Assembly: GCF_009389715.1 (NCBI RefSeq)
Contig: NC_052400.1
Coordinates: forward strand, 21,359,674-21,423,673
Source: Phoenix dactylifera
Taxonomy: Eukaryota; Streptophyta; Magnoliopsida; Arecales; Arecaceae
Direction: 5' to 3'
DNA length: 64,000 nucleotides
Below are positions 37,231 through 49,130 of this stretch, piece by piece. The translations under genes were made by a program, and so were the position numbers. The notes beneath the pieces are model-generated. The model did no database searches, had not been told where the DNA came from, and worked only from the letters and a program-made list of their open reading frames with translations. Every line of letters begins with the position of its first letter. The stretch's first letter is position 1.

Positions 37231-38980
37231 CCCACTTTAATATATGTTATATACTCCACTTAAAGAAGGCACAACTCATATTTTTCCTTTGACCTGTAGA
37301 AGGAGATCGACTTCACTGTTATTTCTTTTGCACCTGTGGCCGTGATCTTACTCTCGAAGAAAGAAAGATAGTGTTGTCTGGAACATGAACCGGCTGGGAA
37401 AGAGACCGTTTCAGTGGACTCGAGTGGAGACATCATCCCTCTCATTTCTCTTCGTCTGATCATGTTTTGCATTCCCTTTATATTTTCCTCTTTATGACGT
37501 CCCTTTTTCTTTTGAAGCTTTGTTTGAGCGTTTCGCACAGCTCTACGTAATCTGCATCTGCCAGGCACCAACAATGCCAGTATTTACGCGACATCTATTC
37601 AGCACAATCAATGAGTGACCAACTGTATTATTGCAGTTGGTACTCGAGAGAGCAAATCCATCGGCATGGAGTTGGAAAGTTGGAACAAAGCTAGACATGC
37701 TTGTAACCTGTACTCAAGATTGTAACTACTACAAGGCAATAGCATCGACCTAATAAGAAGCCAAAGAAGAAGATTAGCTTCTAGGCAATTTTATCTTTAC
37801 TCACTATGAGAAACAAATGGTGGCCTCCCCGGTAGTTGCACCTGGTGACTCGGGATTCTGCAATCAAAGGCTTAGGTGTTAGCTTCTCAAGATTTGGACG
37901 TGTCGGAATTCCACGTTGGATTCCTACATCTTCACTTGCAGCTATAGGTGCTGGTGGTGGCTCCTTGGGATTTGGGCCGGTTGAAGTTTGTTGTTGGATT
38001 CCTTCATCTCCTTTTCTCCATTTGCAACCACAAAACTGGAGGTGGTTCCTCCTGATCTGGACCGCTTGGAACTAGATGTTGGATACTCTCAATTTCTTTT
38101 CTTTTCTTTTTTTTTAGAGTACAATAGCTGCACAATGAAAAAGAGGTCTTCTGGTGTGTCCGGAGGATCTTATCAGAATGTAGGTGACCCAGTCAGCAGC
38201 TTTGTTTGTCTTACAGTATACATACATGGCCTGAAAGGTCTTACAGTCGTTCGTCATCCTCCAGATGTTGAGGTTATCACCCCCTCTAACGTTGGATACC
38301 CTCATTGGCGCTCAAAATTGTGGGCATGGTGGTTGAGATGATTGGATCCGAGCCATTTGGACCTAGGTGGAGCTCCCCGCCACTTGACATAGCGGGTGTA
38401 GCGGGTGAGTTGTTGATGGTACCCTCCCGGGTCGCACAACCCGAGAAGGGGTGTAGCGAGGAAGACTTTGGGTTCTGGGTCTCGTCCTTTGGAACCAGTG
38501 ACGTTCCTCAAGCATTGCTGAGAGATGATACCAATAATATACGGTAAAAGACGATTCCCCGAGCCATCTCAAAATGATATGATGGATTTTTAAGATGGGT
38601 TGAAATGGTGGTGAGTGCTGGGGTTCATGTATATCAAGGGGAAGTAATAGCAATAAAATTCCATGATGATATTGGATATGAGGTCCTTCAAGAAAAATTT
38701 GATTAGTAAGGGAACATAGTGATGCTCTTTCCAATTTTGCAATATATATATAATGAGAACCAAGACAAATCTAAAAAGCATTTTTCTGTATAAACAACAT
38801 TCTGTAACCTGAAGAAGTGAAAAAAAACGCAGTATTACGCCAACCAAACCCCATTTAATAACAAATTGGTACAGGATCACAGCACAACTCTACACCATAA
38901 AACAAACAATTTAGGAAGGAAAAACTGCAGACAAACCGCAATATCTTGCTGCTGTAAAGAACTTGAATTCTTACTTCTCA
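37231..38980. other. Convergent intergenic region between LIP1 and the IQD gene
   Basis: Two genes converge here. Near 37850-38100 a GGTTGGATTCCT-like phrase recurs loosely (GTTGGATTCCTACATC, GTTGGATTCCTTCATC), suggesting a decayed repeat. 38340-38520 is GC-richer, but no frame resembles a known protein. Confidence 0.4.
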
Positions 38981-41409
38981 TCACCTCCTCCATTCTATTT
39001 GAATTGCCTTCTCTGCATTGAATAATGAAAAGAGAAGGGGAATGACTACGCGATTCTGTGAAGTGAAATTCTTCAAGCCATCTAAAAAATGGAATCTCAA
39101 ACAAGAGAATTATCAAAATCTCATGCAAAACCATCAAGATATGCACCTAAAAAAGAAGAGAGAAAGAAAGAAAGAAAAAGAATATGGCTAGAGCAAACAA
39201 AAACAAATCAAAGAACATAGTTAACCAAAAATATAGGCAAGAGTCAGTCCAAAATCATTACCATCTATAGATGATGTTAGAGATCTGTCATTTCTGATAG
39301 CTCCCTTGCCACTTCCTTGAATCAGTTTCTGTGTCCGTGGTGACTGTGAGCTCAGCTTTCCATTCATGGAAGACGGCAAAGAATGGCGACGTGGGGTGCT
39401 ATTTTTCACAGCTGAATCTGAGCCAGACCTTGGTAAAACTTGTCCACGTAGTTTTGCCTTAGCAGATTCAGTTGTTTGCATATAGCTTGGTAATTTTGAA
39501 GCATTCTGCAAACCGTGTTCTGCATAATATTCTGATTTTGATGAGAAAGAAGCCCTCCTCTTCCTGCCTTTCTGGCTCCCCTCGCAAGGCTGTTCATCCT
39601 TCAAGCTCAATTCCCCATTAGTTACGGAAAGTTCACCTTCTTTACTGGTATTTTGCAATGAATGCAATTCGAGAGGGGGCCAATCATCTGGTAACGTACA
39701 TTCCATATCAGGTTTGTTCTCAGGAGTCACTGCAGTACCTTTCTTCATCTTGTCCGCAGTGACCTCAACGCTCTGATGTGTAACATCAGGAGGGGAACCT
39801 GGCACCTTCTTCAAACTGTGCGTTGGTTTCTCATTTTCAGCATCTGGCCAGTCAGAGGCTTCTGTTGTCAAATTAGATACCTTACTCAAATTATGTTTGA
39901 CCTTTTCAAGCTCGGTTTGTGGATGTTCCTGCACAGAATCAGCAGGGGAGCTAGGTACTTTCCTCAGGTTGCATTTTGGTTTTTCAGGCTCGGTGACGGC
40001 ATTTACCGGCCCAGAGTCAGTGTTTGCAACTGAGTTCCTAGAAAGAGTATATTTCAGTCTGCTTGATTCACTTGCCTGAAATTTCAAATCAACAGCCTTC
40101 ATTGGTTGGGGAAGTGGTTTCCAGAAATGAGAGGATGTCCAGCGCTCCATCCAGCTCAAGACTGAATTGGGTTCCCCACCATCATACTCGATTTGCAAAG
40201 GTTTTATAACAGGTGATGCAGAAAGAAGCTGCAGCAATGGAACAAGTGATATGCCTTGCCACATAAATATGTAATAAACCAGACTGATGTTCAATATACG
40301 CTCTGGTTAAAAAGCTTGTTTTACGAGCTAGGCAGATATAGCATTGATAGTATGTAACCATATGAAGAAGCTTTTTGAAAAACATGATCTCATCATTCTA
40401 ATTGCTCTAATGCAACATGATTTACCTGACGAATAAAAGTATTAGTTAATAGTTTCTCATTCCAAGTTTTCAACTGTTCAGCATCCTGAAAAGAAAGAAA
40501 TAAACAATCTTCAACACACGCAGATGAGAAAGATCAATAAATTGGTGCAACCATTCTATAAAACTTAAAGTAAATTGATTAAGATACAAGTAAAGCTCGA
40601 ACTAATGAGAAATTTGCCTTAACTCCATTTAGATTGTAAAATAAAATGCGAAGCATGCGAGCATGTTGTTCTTATAATTTATGAAATTTTGGTGCAGCAA
40701 ACAACCGAATCCACATTTTTGCATCCACACACCCCTACAAATTGCCAAGCTTCCCTTTCCCCAAACACCCTCTCCAAAACCACATTCTTACAAGGTGCAT
40801 ACATGTTAATATTCTTCCCCAGGAGATAATGAAAGAAAAGGAATTAAAAAAGCTTCATTGCTGCAGAACTACTATATCTGAGACCTTAATTCCATAACAC
40901 ATCAGCAAGGCAGCTGACTAACAATAATGAAGCAGTTATGCCCCTGCCAGTTTGACTGACACTGCAGTAAATCAAGATTATGAGGCTAAAATTTCTTTTA
41001 TGTGTTGCATTATATAAGTCCACAAGCAGGAGTTCATTTCACAGCAAGACAATAAAAACAAAAGAACAAGTTATACTTCCACAAAGTAAGGATCTTAGAT
41101 CTTAAAAGTCCAAAGATAAGAATATCTACCACATCCCTTCCCTGATGGCATTTTGTATTGACTTCAAGCCTGACTCGCCGCCCACGAATCAGTGCTTGTA
41201 ACTTAACAATTCCCTGAAAAGAACGTAGGGTTACAACTGCTTGTCTCCTCACCAAGTGCCCCCGAACCAGTGCCTGTAGCCTTATGATGCCCTTAAGTGC
41301 ATGAAATGCCCTGCGTGACTGCATGAAAATTATACAGATATCAGACAGAATTAATAAGGAATTTCTTCCCTTGAATTCTCCCATATATCTATCTGTCAAA
41401 GAACACACA

Positions 41410-41463
<54 letters not shown>

Positions 41464-44400
41464 ATATCAGATACATGCTATAGTTTAACTCGGGTTCTTC
41501 CTGTTTGCACACATATGAGAGAGGAAGAGAGATATTGATGATGACCTCCCTAGAAGAGCTTATAGAGTAAAAAAATATCGATGAATATATTACTAATATA
41601 CTGTGAAAATTGGAGTGCATTATCTTGATCAAAATGAGAGCAAATTATCACTATTCAATCAAAAGTTACCAGATAACCCCTAAAAGCTGCTTGCACCATG
41701 GTAGCAGCCTGCTGTTCCTCGACTTTTTCAGAGTCCTTTAACACATCATGTCCAACAATTCCTTGATCATCTGTATGTTGACCTATAGATGATGGAACTC
41801 CTCCAACAACCATATCAGCAGGTGTCCCCTTTTCTGGTTCTGAGATGATATCATTCGTTTTGGTGTTTACAAGTACTGGTTGAGATATCACTGGTGAATT
41901 CACAGCCTGAGCAGATGGTCCTGTTCCACCAACATGCTCTTCACCATTTGCAGCATTCTTCTAATAGAAATGGACAGATTGGTTAGCCCTTGCACATATG
42001 ATCGCTTTAAATTATACAGATTAGACATCCTATGCAGGAGAATGAATGATAAGCAATAGCAGATTTGAAAGAAAGTAAGAAACATTGAATCAGGATGTGA
42101 CTATTAAAAAGCATATCTTATTCCACATCTCTGTGATTTCATTTTAGAATAAGAATGGTTTCTGGATGGTTGGTTAATTCTATGATATGTCCCACTAGCA
42201 AGGCCTGTACAACTAATAATACCTTCTTTTTGCTGCTTGGTAGTCAAAATCTCTTCCACAACTGCACTTGATATTGCATCTTTTTTCCGTTATCATTTAT
42301 GACCATGTACTGATCATATAACTAACCAGTCACACCTTGCACTATAGATAGACTGAGCAATTTAAGGCAAGGCCTTAAATATTTGCCACCACATAGCTTC
42401 GCAACATGGAAAAAGACAGTCAATAGAAAATATAACTTGCTTATTGAGAAGTTGTAACTATACTAACAACCAGGAACTACGAATGAAAGCAATGTTGAGA
42501 GAATGTATCTCCCAAATTTAAACTAGAAGTCTTGCGTAGGTGAAGGTGACCAGACCTAGCAGGGAATTTTAAGCAGTGCTCAAACTTTTCTCAATAAACT
42601 CCTGGATAAGGATTCTTCAAGTTCTTGCACTATACTGTGATAAGTATGATTCCATTTCTTTCTGGGAACCATTGCATTGCTGATGAATACAGAAAGAATA
42701 ACAGTCCTTTTGTTTTTTTGGTAAGTATAGTCCTTTTGTTTAGTCATATATGGTATAAATAGCTTTCTGGTCATCTCTGAAAGAAGATTACATGCAGAGA
42801 AAGTTCAAATGCTCCTCGACAGTGAACAATTTCATAGAATGGTATTAAAATCACAAAACAAATCTATGCTGACTTGCCGATGCCAAAGAAGTTTGGTGCC
42901 ACAATATTCAAGTCAGGACAGGTTTACTGAAGGACCACATCCATCACAAACAATCTTGGCCAAACCAATCTCTCATAAGTGATTCTCCTGCATAGGATGT
43001 CTAATCTGCATAGGATGCTTATCTTGACCAATCTCACATGCAGAAGAGGCAGGAATAAGCAATGAATAATTTTCTTTCTTTCTTTCTTCTCTTTTTTTTT
43101 TTTTGGTTTTTTGCTGGAGAAAGGTGAGACCTTAGCAGGTGTAACTCTATAGCTGCATCAAGCATAGCATTAAAATAAGAAAAAAAAGATTATACTCCAA
43201 CAGCTCCAACTCTTAAGTAGAGAAAAAAACAAAACCCCTGATAGAGAAATTACCAGAAAACAGAAGGCCTAGAAGCAGCAACCACACAGACATGCACAGA
43301 AAGCAACCAGATGACAAAAGAGATGTAAGATGTCTAGCTATCAATAACTAACTGATCAATCACCAACACTCTTCTTTCCTTATATTGGTTTGTAGACCCA
43401 AAAGATGATCATGATGATATTTTGTGACTTATTTTCTCAGCAGAGGACAGAGGTAATGTTTGTTTTAAGTCTATGCATGGCAAGAATTTTCATCCTATGG
43501 AACAGAAAAAAAGATAGGTTAGCTCATCCACTGCCCTAATATGGGGGTGAGGAGAAAAAGGAGCAACAAAAATAAATATAGGGAGGAGAAGATAGCAGTG
43601 GAATTAACATTAACAAGTAGCAACTCCTTTGCAAAGAAAGAGGCCTCCTCATAACAATAGCAAGTCAAAGGTGAAAATTCTTCCTTTAGACTCCTCTATA
43701 ATAAAAAAAACAGAAAAAATTCTGGAGATCTTTCATAGAATTCTTGCTCCAGCACTCAATGGTGTGACTAGCATAGCGCATTGATGAACTATCGACTATC
43801 TGCTTTCAGCAACCCCCAACAAATTGCAAAATATCACCAACGCAACTTGATCATCATTAAAGGTCTTAAAAGAAAATCCCAATAGAACTCTTCTGTAAAC
43901 ATGTTTTGATCCCCCACTAATCATCTCAAAACTAACTAAATCACATTTCCCACCTAGCTCATGCCCACTCAAGATACTTTGGTCTTGAAAAATGCCTTTA
44001 ATAACACTGCCCATTTACAGTGATAAGAGGCTTCTTTTTATATTTCATCCAGCAGCACTACGTACATGGACCCACAAGGTCGGTTATTCTCTTTTAACAT
44101 ATCACTTTCTCCGTGATATGATACCCCCTTATATCTTGCAAGTTCAGCAATTAAGTAATAGGAGGAATGAATGAACCGTGAGGAAGGTGCAAGTTTTGCT
44201 TCTTTGAAAGGTTTAAAGCTGAAACCCAAGTTGTGTAACCTCTTCTGGTAAAACAGGCTGTTCTCTTACTATCAGCTTTCCTCTCTCCGTAGAAATATGA
44301 TGCAGAAACGTATAAGAGAAAATTATAAGACAGACCAAATATCCTTAAAGAAAGTGCTTCAGCCCCTCAAGATAAGAATATTCCCTTCCAATCAGCAAAC

Positions 44401-45693
44401 TCTTCAGCATAGCAACCCAATCATGACTGCCTAATCTTCCCTAATTTACTACATCCAAGTCAACCAGCTCACTTTTGGTAAATTGGGTCTTCATGTCAGA
44501 GATCAAAGTAAAGCAGCCAAGATAAACCTTAAGTTTGTTAGCTGGAATACCAATAAATGATAAGCACTTGTTGCCTCTCTGTTGTTATCTATAACTCACA
44601 TGAGCCATTTGTAAAGCCAAAAGAATGCCCTTTTTAATCTGATAGATTGTTAACAGCATCAATGCATCTCAGATAGCATTAAAGAGGGTAATGACAAATT
44701 ATAAATTTCTGTTATTCCAAGTGAAACATTAATTTAGTATAGGCATATCAAGTTACAATATGTCTCTAACTTATTAATGAAGCCTATAATTAAGGGGAAG
44801 GGATCTCATGAAAATTAAGGAAATCCTTCCATTAGAGAATTGAAACCATGAAGCTCTCTCGTCCTTAGGTTAAAGCCATATGCAATGCTTGCTATCTATC
44901 CTCCATGTCATCCACTTCTAACCCTCTTTGTCCTTCAAAAGACACAGGATATACCTCCTAGCTTAGAAACACATCAGCAATCAGCACACATTGACCTTAC
45001 TCATTTCCTCTCATAAGTCAAAATCATCCTATCAAACTTGCCAACGCCCTTACTTGTATGTATAACAATGCAAACTGTCAAGCAGCTCATCTTGCATTGC
45101 AAGTCCTCCCATCTCACTTTCAATGTTTCAATGGCATTGCATCCATAGAGCTGTGTCTTTTCAAGCCATCATTAAGTCTAAACTCAAGATATTTCATCAC
45201 CTTAGTCCTATATAGAAGAGGGCTTGCATGATGTTCATCACCTCAGATCTATTTCTATTGAAGATTCTTAAATCCATCATCTAGAGAAGCCAAATCTACA
45301 CGAACCTGACCAACCCACCACTTCATCTCCAGTGCAAGACAGCCACATCCATTGGCACAACAGTGAGATGGCATATATTAAGTAATGCTTTACATACGTT
45401 TGATTAATCTAGGAATAGGTTTATGGATAACCGAAACATGCAAGATGTTACAGTAAATCATGCAGACATCATCACCAGAACTAATTGGTGATAGTGAGAA
45501 TCTTTACCTCTAGAAACCAGAAACATAATCACCTAACACGTCGCAATGCATGCAAAATAAATCAGAGACCAACTACGTCATAAAAACAAAGGCAGTTGCA
45601 TACCAAAGGATCCCTTCCTTTTGATGTTTGAGTTCCGGATGATTTCTTGCCAAAAATCACTCTCTTGATCCATTTTCCAGGAGACGTCCCCAT
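38981..45693 (-). CDS. IQ67-domain (IQD) calmodulin-binding protein, 6 coding exons
   Basis: IQD proteins bind calmodulin and associate with microtubules and the plasma membrane as scaffolds. Exons (minus): 45693-45604, 41960-41670, 41318-41130, 40485-40426, 40228-39262, 39081-38981 (TGA). Four phase-0 introns then a phase-1 intron give 565 aa. It starts MGTSPGKWIKRVIFGKKSSG, like the IQD28-32 group. The IQ67 domain spans about residues 116-178, made of exon 2's VQAAFRGYL joined to exon 3's SRRAFHALKG, with three Q-x3-RG-x3-R type IQ motifs (VQAAFRG, LQALVRG, LQALIRG). The conserved splice position inside the IQ67 domain is kept. Exon 5 encodes EPNSVLSWMERWTSSHFWKP and then a basic, Ser-rich tail with three degenerate ~25-aa repeats. 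The last exon, ending in EWRR, is less certain; read-through of its donor would instead end in LAYIFG. Intron 1 is 3.6 kb. Confidence 0.92.
41403..41461. repeat. Compound (CA)n(GA)n microsatellite in IQD intron 2
   Basis: About 13 CA units pass directly into about 17 GA units. It is a compound dinucleotide repeat within the intron between exons 2 and 3, and a likely polymorphic marker. Confidence 0.95.
41961..45603 (-). other. IQD intron 1
   Basis: 3643 bp. It contains a perfect 27-bp inverted repeat (42017-42043 with 42982-43008) and a T-run at 43092-43103. No extra exon is needed, since both sides are phase 0. Confidence 0.75.
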
Positions 45694-46640
45694 CAGCAAA
45701 AAAACTCAGGATCCTAGACCGTTATATCTCGAAACGGAATCCTGCAAGAATCCTCGATCACGCCAAGCACATAGAACAAGCAAGACATTGCTTGAAATGC
45801 GAAGGCAACTATAACTCAACCAATCGCCTCAGAACTTCATTTCCTATCAAAAAGGTCAAAAATTTAAACGAGAAATTGGAAAACCTACCCCGGGAAACAA
45901 TTACTCATCCGGGAAAAGAAAGAGCGATATATTTTAAATACAAATTGTTAGAGGCCGCACAGAGACTGCAGAAAAATCAAAATTTTTCAGACCAGAAAAC
46001 TGAAAATATGGACGTGAACACAGCCCACGTCACGGAGAAAAGCTTGAAAGCCTGAATCCGCTCATCAAGAAGACCGCAGCCCAAGGGCTCGATCGACAGT
46101 GTCCAAACTCCAAAACCAATGCCCATGAAAAGGAAAATACAAACACGGATAAATCGAATAGAAAAGAACAGAATCCCGCGGATCGGAAGCTTACCGGATG
46201 AACCAAGTCACCAGAAACCCTGGCTACGCCTTTCGATAGCTCCCACCGAAATCCAGAAAAGGAAGAGACGGAAAGAGATAGAGAGAGAGAGAGAGATCGG
46301 AACTACATTTCAGATCTCTAAGGAGCTGACGGAAACCCGTAACCAACAAAAGCAATTGAAGAAAAAGTAAAGAAGAACGAGCCAGAGAGAAAAAGGGGTC
46401 GGCAAAGCGAAACAAAATAGAGAAGGCACTGGAAAGGCTTTTAAGAAAGAAAGAGCCATTGGATAAATTAGTCTGTGAGCAAGAAAGAGCAGTTCATAGA
46501 AAACTAATAAGATACAGCCTTGCCTCCCACCGGAGGGAAGAACCCGCTTGCGCGAAACTCGAAACAGTATGAGAAACCGGGGATCCACCCCTTCGGCAAC
46601 CAACGGCGAATAGAGAGAGACGATGGAGGATGTCGTAGAA
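45694..46640 (-). promoter_or_regulatory. IQD leader, probable leader intron, and promoter
   Basis: On the minus strand an acceptor CTTGCAG|G at 45741 and a donor CCG|GTAAGC at 46195-46193 suggest an intron of about 453 bp in the untranslated leader. A GA/CT tract at 46279-46295 and purine-rich sequence up to about 46620 form the upstream leader. The transcription start is not resolved. Confidence 0.45.
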
Positions 46641-46790
46641 GATTACATTTTTACTTATTTTTCAAGTATAATGCAGGTTATATTTCGTCACGTTATCAGA
46701 CTCCATATCCATCCCATATGGTATATCATTTGTACTGAATATCGGTAACCAGTTATGATATACCATATATTATACACTGCTAGCAAATAC
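46640..46790. repeat. CCATATGGTATATC-type degenerate repeat
   Basis: A patch with CCATATCCATCCCATATGG, ATCGGTAACC and ATATACCATATA words, related in style to the GGTAC-rich patches elsewhere in the window. Confidence 0.35.
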
Positions 46791-48147
46791 GAAAGGTATT
46801 AGAAATAAGTAGATGCTTCAAAAAAAAAATTGTATCATAAGACATTTTTTTATAATTAAAATAATTATCATAGGGATGATAGCTATATCTAATAATTTAG
46901 ATTCCGAAATAATTTTAAAAAACCACAACTTCGAAAAAAAAAATCTTGCCATTAGCTTAATATTCGCCACAAAAAAAAAACTTTTGTGGGAACTTTTAAT
47001 AGTAGTGTTGCATAAGCTATTACCAAAATGCAACTATAAATATATTTTTTTGATGGACTTTTCAAATACGTCAAAACTATAATTTAAATATATATATATT
47101 TTACTAACAACATATGAAAAGCAATTGGCAAGAATAATTTTATCAATGCTTTCATATCAAACAAAATTTTCAACCACCAAGATAAATGTTGAGATTTATA
47201 TTTATACACACACATATATATACTTTTGACCGATCAAATTTAGTTGAGGATGGGCCGTGAGGACAGGTAGGAGAGTGGATACCTAGAATTATTTTGCTTT
47301 ACGAGATGAAATTTTTAGCTTGGCAAACATATGGCAATCTTGATCTCCAGTACCGATCCTCTTTACAATCTAAGACCAGTCTAGACATTATGTTTGGAGT
47401 TGATTCAGATCTTGCCTCGTGACTATATCTAAATCAGAACCAAAGTTGATGTAAGGGCGCTCTCTTCTTCCATGAAGGCTCAAACTCTTTAAGGATGTTT
47501 CCTTGAATTTAAGGATGTAGCCTAAGATATTCAGAAGTTGGACAAGAAGTCTTTTAGATTTCTTTAAACCATCTGATATCTCTAATTAGTTTTGCCACTC
47601 TGCACTATCTCGTAAATTTTTGTTATCCATTAGAACAACTAAAGTCATGTGAAAAGTAGAGATGAGTGTCGTTGCATCGCTTTGGCATCAAGAGAACAGG
47701 GTGCTTGGCTAAGTAGACACTTTCCTGTCTTCGTCATGATTATAGACCATTCAACCCTACCAAATTGTTTAGGATCACCTACTTACCCTTACCAGTCTCA
47801 GTTTACAAAATGTCTGAAAGTGATTCATTAGCCATAAGGATAACCTTCTACGGTATATAGAAACCTGTGTTTGCCTACTCTTATCTAAAATATTTCGCAT
47901 AGATTTCATGATGATGGGATGAGCTTTCCGGTCAAAGTTTCAGATCTCTTCTTGAATAATTTCTCTCTGATGGAAACTACTGTTCTCTTGATCTTCTTGT
48001 AAATTTTCTTTTGGACGGTACAAATTGCTGTGATGGTGGGTGCTGCTGTGTTTCTTTTTGGCGGGGATGCTCTTTTTTACTGAAAAAAGATACCATCTTT
48101 GTTGGTCCTCCTTTAATTTGGAATATTTTTCCTGCCTCCTTTAGTTC
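46791..48147. other. Intergenic, AT-rich
   Basis: The first half is strongly AT-rich with A-runs. From 47230 the sequence is more balanced but shows no recognisable gene. Upstream parts of the receptor-kinase pseudogene could be hidden here, but I could not see leucine-rich repeats. Confidence 0.4.
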
Positions 48148-49130
48148 TATAAGGGTTGGCTCCAGGATGGCTCTATAGATGTGGTGAGATGTTTGAAGTT
48201 GAAACCAAAGCATTCTCGTCAGAGCCTACTGAAGTACATGGATGTCATTTCAAAACTCAGGCATCCTCATTTGGTCAGCATCTTGGGGCATTGCACCGTT
48301 AGTGGCCAGGATAGTTCTAACACAAGAAGTACTGTCTTTCTTGTTTTTGAGCATGTTTCTAGTGGAACTTAATATTCTCTTGCCTCCAGAGACCGGAAGA
48401 GATGAGTGGCTTTTAATGATTTTATGTTTTTGTTTCTCCAACTTGCCAGAATGGCGAAAGCGTGAGATGCTGAAATGGCCACAGAGAGTAGCGGCTGTTA
48501 TTGGGGTTGCAAGGGGAATTCAGTTGGCATTGTCGGAAATGATCTCGGCATAGAGAATATTTTGCTGGACCAAACTCTTTACTCCAAAAATTAGCAATTA
48601 TAATCTGCCAGGGCTACTGAAGAATAAGAACAAGGTAAGTTCAAACTTCATTGAAAACAACCGTTACAGTGTTCCATATTTGGTTCATGGTTATCCCTAT
48701 CTTGGGTCTATCAGGTAGGTTATGAAAGCCCTTTTCAGCACAGCGGAAGATGGCGATCTTGGCAGGCAACAAGTCTTATCTATATAATTGCAAGCAGACA
48801 ATTTGATTGACGAAAGTAGTTTGATAGTATGACTACTGTCGAATACAAGAAGAAAAAGTTAAAGAAGGAGAAAATCAAAAAGAAACCCGATCCCCAATCT
48901 AAAACAACCTGATGAGTTTGTAGAAAAGTTGCCAACAGCTGTTAGCTGGTTAGGCGAGTCTTGATTCATTCCATTTTTTTTCTCCCGTTTCTCGTGCTCA
49001 CAGTAATTGCAGTTTAGGACATGGTGAAAAAGGAGATATTTATCAGCTGGGACTGATTCTTCTAGAAATTATCACAGGCAAACCTGCAGAATCCCAAAGC
49101 GAATCGGATTCTCTGAAAGTTCAAGTATTT
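48148..49130 (+). pseudogene. LRR receptor-like kinase pseudogene (At3g03770-like)
   Basis: Fragments of the kinase domain of a probably inactive LRR receptor-like kinase of the At3g03770 type are recognisable in order: LYKGWLQDGSIDVVRCLKLK, ISKLRHPHLVSILGHCTVSG, VFLVFEHVSSGT, LKWPQRVAAVIGVARGIQ, GNDLGIENILLDQTL, ISNYNLPGLL, and, after a donor-like CAAG|GTAAGT and an intron-like gap, GDIYQLGLILLEIITGKPAE. Breaks are a TAA after SSGT at about 48368, frameshifts after it, a deletion at IQ/GND, and a further frameshift at SK/IS. No LRR or transmembrane part precedes it, and the C-terminal lobe is missing, so it is a truncated dead copy. Introns seem partly retained, favouring DNA-level duplication over retroposition. 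Confidence 0.85.
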
